64,000 bases of DNA from Knoellia sp. S7-12 (lineage in GTDB: Bacteria > Actinomycetota > Actinomycetes > Actinomycetales > Dermatophilaceae): contig NZ_CP155449.1 of the NCBI RefSeq assembly GCF_040518285.1, positions 2,232,001-2,296,000 of the forward strand, read 5' to 3'. The position numbers were made by a program, and so were the translations under genes. Positions 60,846 to 64,000 of this stretch are shown here, one piece after another. The first letter of the stretch is position 1; each line of letters begins with the position of its first letter. Below the pieces are notes generated by a model. It searched no databases. It was not told the DNA's origin and saw only the letters and a program-made list of their open reading frames with translations.

Positions 60846-62786
60846 GTGGACGACCTTGCCCCCACCCTGACCCAGATTCTCGACGGACGTTGGGGCGACG
60901 TGCGACAGCGGCTGCGCGCTCACGAGGACGTCGAGCGGTTCGCTCCGCCGACCCTGCCCCTGACGATGGAGGAGCACCGCGAATACACCAAGCGCCAGCT
61001 CCTGACCCTCGCCCGCGACAACTTCGCGCCCGACGGGCTGGCCAAGGGAATGGGCGGCACCGGCAACTTCGGCGCCTCCGTCACCGCCTTCGAGATGCTG
61101 GGGCACGGCGACCTGTCCCTGCTCGTCAAGGCCGGGGTCCAGTTCGGCCTCTTTGGTGGCGCAGTCGCCAACCTGGGGACGGCGCGGCACCACACGGCAT
61201 ACCTGCCGGGAATGCTGGACGGCACCCTCCTGGGCTGCTTCGCGATGACCGAGACCGGCCACGGCTCCAACGTGCAGCACATCGAGACCACCGCCACCCA
61301 CGACCCCACCACCGACGAGATCGTCGTCCACTCCCCCACGCCCGGCGCGCAGAAGAACTACATCGGCAACGCCGCCCGTGACGGACGGATGGCGGCGGTG
61401 TTTGCGCAGCTCGTCACCGCCGACGGCGAGGGCCATGGCGTCCACTGCATCCTGGTGCCCATCCGCGACGAGAGCGGCAAGGCGTCACCCGGCGTGACGA
61501 TCGGCGACTGCGGCGCCAAGGGCGGACTGCCCGGCGTCGACAACGGCACCCTTGAGTTCGACGGCGTGCGCGTGCCCCGATGGAACCTCCTCAACCGCTA
61601 CGGGGACATCAGCGCAGACGGCGCCTACACCTCTCCCATCGACAACTCCTCACGCCGCTTCTTCACGATGCTGGGCACCTTGGTGCGTGGCCGGGTCTCC
61701 GTCGCTGGCGGTGCCGGGGCGGCGACGAGGTCAGCCCTCACGCTGGCGACCCGATATGCCCTCCACAGAAGGCAGTTCAGCGCTCCTGGTGGCGGCGAGG
61801 AGCTCACTCTCATGAGCTATCGCGCGCATCAACGCAAACTCCTGCCCGCGATCGCCAAGAGCTATGCGCTCATGCTCGCCCAGAACGACCTCGTGGCGAT
61901 GTTGCACGACGTCGCCGGCCACGAGGGCGACGCACCGGAGGAGGGTCAGCGCGAGCTCGAGGCGCGAGCCGCCGGCATCAAGGCGATCACCACCCGGCAC
62001 GCGACCGACGCCATCCAGATGTGCCGCGAAGCCTGCGGTGGCGCTGGCTACATGGCCGACAACCGACTCACCGCTCTCAAGGACGACACCGACGTCTTCA
62101 CGACCTTCGAGGGTGACAACACCGTCCTTCTCCAGCTCGTGGCCAAGGGGCTGCTCACCGAATTCCAGGAGACGTTCGAGGACAACTCGCCGCTGGCGAT
62201 GATTGCGTTCGCGTCGCGCTTCACCGCGTCCTCCATCCTCGAGAAGACCCCCGCTGCCGGTCTCATCTCGCGGCTCAAGTCGCGCGCCCCGAGTGACGAC
62301 GATGACGAGGCCGAGTTCCATCGCGGCCGGCAGCTCTCGCTCTTCCTCGACCGTGAGAAGCACGTTCTCGAGGGCGTGGCGCTGCGTCTCGGGAAGGCCT
62401 CCAAGGCCGAGCCGGAGGCGGCGTTCCGGATCTTCAACAACGCGCAGGACCACCTCCTTGCGGCTGCAGAGGCGCACATTGACCGGGTCCTGCTCGAGGC
62501 CCTCTGCCAGGCGGTCGAGGCGTGCGAGGCAGGCCCGGCCAAGGAGCTCCTCGACAGCGTCACCGACCTGTTCGCGCTGTCGACCATCGAGCGTCACCGA
62601 GGGTGGTACCTCGAGCACGGACGGCTCACCCCCACCGGATCCAAGGCCGTGATTCGCAGCGTCGGCGTGCTCTGCAAGGACCTCGCGCCCCATGCCCGCA
62701 CCCTCGTCGACGCCTTCGCCATCCCTGACGCCTGGCTGGGCGCACCCGGGCTCCTCGAGCCTCTGCCCGCGGCGTACGACGCGTGA
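60846..62786 (+). CDS. Acyl-CoA dehydrogenase, FadE5-like long form
   Basis: A 646-residue flavoprotein, longer than the 380-residue common form, like mycobacterial FadE5. It introduces the 2,3 double bond into acyl-CoA. Blocks include FAMTETGHGSNVQHIE, GVRVPRWNLL, CREACGGAGYMADNRL and FTTFEGDNTVLLQLVAKGLL split over two helices; the catalytic Glu lies in FEGDN. The start is the GTG at 60846 because AAGGAG lies 5 nt upstream; the GTG at 60840 overlaps the TetR stop. It links with the thiolase, hydratase and FabG4 genes to complete a beta-oxidation-like or reversed set. Confidence 0.93.
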   Translation: MDDLAPTLTQILDGRWGDVRQRLRAHEDVERFAPPTLPLTMEEHREYTKRQLLTLARDNFAPDGLAKGMGGTGNFGASVTAFEMLGHGDLSLLVKAGVQFGLFGGAVANLGTARHHTAYLPGMLDGTLLGCFAMTETGHGSNVQHIETTATHDPTTDEIVVHSPTPGAQKNYIGNAARDGRMAAVFAQLVTADGEGHGVHCILVPIRDESGKASPGVTIGDCGAKGGLPGVDNGTLEFDGVRVPRWNLLNRYGDISADGAYTSPIDNSSRRFFTMLGTLVRGRVSVAGGAGAATRSALTLATRYALHRRQFSAPGGGEELTLMSYRAHQRKLLPAIAKSYALMLAQNDLVAMLHDVAGHEGDAPEEGQRELEARAAGIKAITTRHATDAIQMCREACGGAGYMADNRLTALKDDTDVFTTFEGDNTVLLQLVAKGLLTEFQETFEDNSPLAMIAFASRFTASSILEKTPAAGLISRLKSRAPSDDDDEAEFHRGRQLSLFLDREKHVLEGVALRLGKASKAEPEAAFRIFNNAQDHLLAAAEAHIDRVLLEALCQAVEACEAGPAKELLDSVTDLFALSTIERHRGWYLEHGRLTPTGSKAVIRSVGVLCKDLAPHARTLVDAFAIPDAWLGAPGLLEPLPAAYDA

Positions 62787-63418
62787 ACGAGACGCCCTTG
62801 AGCCGCTGGGCGCTGGCCGGCGAAGCCACCCACGGTTATGGACCTCGCTTCGCCGAGCTCATCGTTCAGGGCAAGGACGTGGACGGTGAGGCCCGGCTCG
62901 CCGATGCCCTCTCGCCCAGGCGGGCCCGCATCCTCGACGCCGGCGCTGGCATGGGCCGGGTCACCGCGGCGCTGCGGGCGCGAGGCCATGACGTCACCGG
63001 CATTGAGCCCGACCGCAGCCTCGTGGTCCAGGCCGAAGACGTCTACCCCGGAATAGGGCTGCTGGCGCTCGACATCCTTGAGGCGTCGCCAGCTGAGCTC
63101 GAAGCCCACGGGCGCCCCACGGCATACGACCTCGTTGTTGCCGTCGGCAACGTCTTCATCCTCCTGGCGCAGGACACCGAGCGTCAGGCGCTCACGAACC
63201 TGCGCGACCTGCTCGCTCCGGGTGGGCGGATCCTCATCGGCTTCCATCTCTCGGCAGGCCCGGCCGGCAGCCGCACCTATCTGCCCGAGGAGTTCGTGGC
63301 CGACGTCGAGGCCTCGGGGCTCAGGGTGGATCTGCGCGCGGGCAGCTATGAGCTCCACCCGGCGAGCGCGGAGTATGCCGTGTGGCTGCTCAGCGCGGTC
63401 TCGTCACCTTCGGGCTGA
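62783..63418 (+). CDS. SAM-dependent methyltransferase
   Basis: A 211-residue class I methyltransferase with the SAM-binding motif ILDAGAGMGRVTAAL near residue 50 and VTGIEPDRSLV after it; the fold ends with a hydrophobic strand. It starts with GTG overlapping the FadE5-like stop (GTGA). The substrate is unknown; relatives with the NVFILLAQ block methylate small molecules. Confidence 0.85.
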   Translation: MNETPLSRWALAGEATHGYGPRFAELIVQGKDVDGEARLADALSPRRARILDAGAGMGRVTAALRARGHDVTGIEPDRSLVVQAEDVYPGIGLLALDILEASPAELEAHGRPTAYDLVVAVGNVFILLAQDTERQALTNLRDLLAPGGRILIGFHLSAGPAGSRTYLPEEFVADVEASGLRVDLRAGSYELHPASAEYAVWLLSAVSSPSG

Positions 63419-63431
63419 CCATCGCTCGCGA

Positions 63432-64000
63432 TCAGGCCTCCGGCGGCGCCTGGCCCACACTCGCCCTCGTCTCATCGCTCGCGTCCCAGTCGTTGGCCTG
63501 CATCGCGGCGACGACTGTGTCGCCGCGGATCCACCAGGCGCGGAACGGACCGGTGAAGTCACCGCGGGTCAGGACACGGTCGTAGCCGTCCGGGCCAACG
63601 CTCCCGAAGTACTCCATCCCGAGGTCGTACTGGTCAGTGAAGAAGTAGGGCAGCTTCGCGTAGGGCTCGGCCGAGCCGGTGATCGTGGCTGCGGCGGTCT
63701 TGCCCTGGCCGATCGCGTTGTCCCAGTGCTCGACTCGCACTCGGCGACCGAGCACCGGATGGTGTTGGTTCGCGATGTCTCCGATGGCGAGGACGTGGTC
63801 ATCGGAGGTGCGCAGGAGTTCGTCCACGAGGACACCGTCATCGACCTCGAGTCCCGCTGCGGAGGCCAGGGCCGTCCGCGGAGCCGCACCGATACCCACG
63901 ACGACGAAATCGGCATCGGACAGTGCGTCACCCGTGACCGGTGCGCCCAGCCGCAGATCGACACCATGGGCCCGGTGCAGGTCGGCGAAGTGCTGCGCGA
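63432..64000 (-). CDS. FAD/NAD-dependent oxidoreductase, 3' part
   Basis: The C-terminal 189 residues of a flavin reductase that continues beyond the window. Visible are VVVGIGAAPRTAL, the NAD-binding-domain end, and AIGDIANQHHP, the second FAD-binding motif, then the reductase C-terminal domain with YFFTDQYDLGMEYFG and RGDFTG. This matches ferredoxin or rubredoxin reductases of three-domain type. It is convergent with the methyltransferase gene with a 13-nt gap. Its redox partner cannot be seen. Confidence 0.9.
   Translation of the reverse strand, partial: AQHFADLHRAHGVDLRLGAPVTGDALSDADFVVVGIGAAPRTALASAAGLEVDDGVLVDELLRTSDDHVLAIGDIANQHHPVLGRRVRVEHWDNAIGQGKTAAATITGSAEPYAKLPYFFTDQYDLGMEYFGSVGPDGYDRVLTRGDFTGPFRAWWIRGDTVVAAMQANDWDASDETRASVGQAPPEA

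Larger units (their letters stand above)
4..63380. repeat. Dispersed octamer GTATGCCG, 44 copies
   Basis: Exact octamers counted by hand. Plus-orientation starts: 3471, 5059, 6650, 9836, 10306, 10449, 12389, 14051, 19131, 22119, 27839, 29038, 32522, 38991, 42879, 45411, 47852, 49537, 54708, 59296, 63373. Minus-orientation starts (CGGCATAC): 4, 3966, 7270, 10643, 12404, 14310, 20335, 23575, 24115, 27220, 32362, 35969, 39998, 42858, 45437, 49411, 50232, 52216, 53722, 55544, 58986, 61195, 63120. The base before the octamer is G or C in 38 of 44 and the base after is T or C in 37. Most copies lie in coding sequence, in more than one reading frame; seven are intergenic. Confidence 0.93.

Noticed and set aside
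1..64000. Strand-biased Chi or FtsK-orienting motif as the meaning of GTATGCCG
   Set aside because: Copies are balanced between strands (21 and 23), which is not expected for polar motifs.

Overview
The window is 64 kb of high-GC (roughly 70%) bacterial chromosome. It is packed with short-gap operons, many joined by ATGA or GTGA overlaps. Gene order and content point to an actinomycete: the phosphatidylinositol-mannoside trio pgsA/patA/pimA, ScpAB with a ParA-like ATPase and XerD, pdxS/pdxT, an SOS box in front of ruvCAB, and FabG4/HtdX/FadE5-type lipid genes. The overall set fits Micrococcales, perhaps an Intrasporangiaceae-like lineage; that placement is inferred from gene order and content only. 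No rRNA, tRNA, transposase, prophage or CRISPR array was seen.

Layout. 1-1810: the 3' end of an Imm5-like gene, then a SigE-type sigma factor with a membrane partner. 1830-11606 (minus strand): a housekeeping block der, acyltransferase, cmk, tyrA, rluB, scpB, scpA, parA, xerD, ald. 11666-29689: hisS and a metallo-hydrolase facing a cyclophilin and a DUF349 protein; a divergent MocR/EamA pair; then rel, apt, secF, secD, yajC, ruvB, ruvA, ruvC, yebC and pdxT on the minus strand. 29700-36413: a 6.7 kb segment that separates pdxT from pdxS and carries an unrecognised membrane protein, a GNAT, kynureninase, an FdhF/YdeP-like molybdoenzyme, FdhD and a DUF2550 protein. 36415-45378: the conserved run pdxS, LemA-like, pimA, patA, pgsA, HIT hydrolase, thrS, interrupted before thrS by an MFS permease and a GNAT. 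45502-56352: accessory genes (FUSC transporter, GNAT, two-component system, ABC exporter, multicopper oxidase, S9 peptidase). 56438-63418: a fatty-acid cluster (MaoC hydratase, FabG4, thiolase, TetR, FadE5-like dehydrogenase), a methyltransferase, and the 3' part of a flavin reductase.

How the genes work together. The minus-strand core handles chromosome segregation (ParA/ScpAB/XerD), ribosome and RNA maintenance (Der, RluB, HisS, ThrS), stress signalling (Rel), protein export (SecDF/YajC), recombination repair (RuvCAB, apparently under LexA), vitamin B6 (PdxS/PdxT) and PIM lipid synthesis. The plus-strand insertions supply transport, redox and catabolic functions.

The strongest unexplained signal is an octamer, GTATGCCG (or CGGCATAC), counted by hand 44 times on both strands. 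About 2-3 copies would be expected from base composition. It falls mostly inside genes in several reading frames, and twice forms inverted pairs that act as terminator stems between genes. That distribution resembles DNA uptake sequences of Neisseria and Pasteurellaceae. A second window-wide pattern is a set of 16 start codons preceded by a TANNNT hexamer at 5-9 nt (10 of them at exactly 7 nt), which indicates widespread leaderless transcription.
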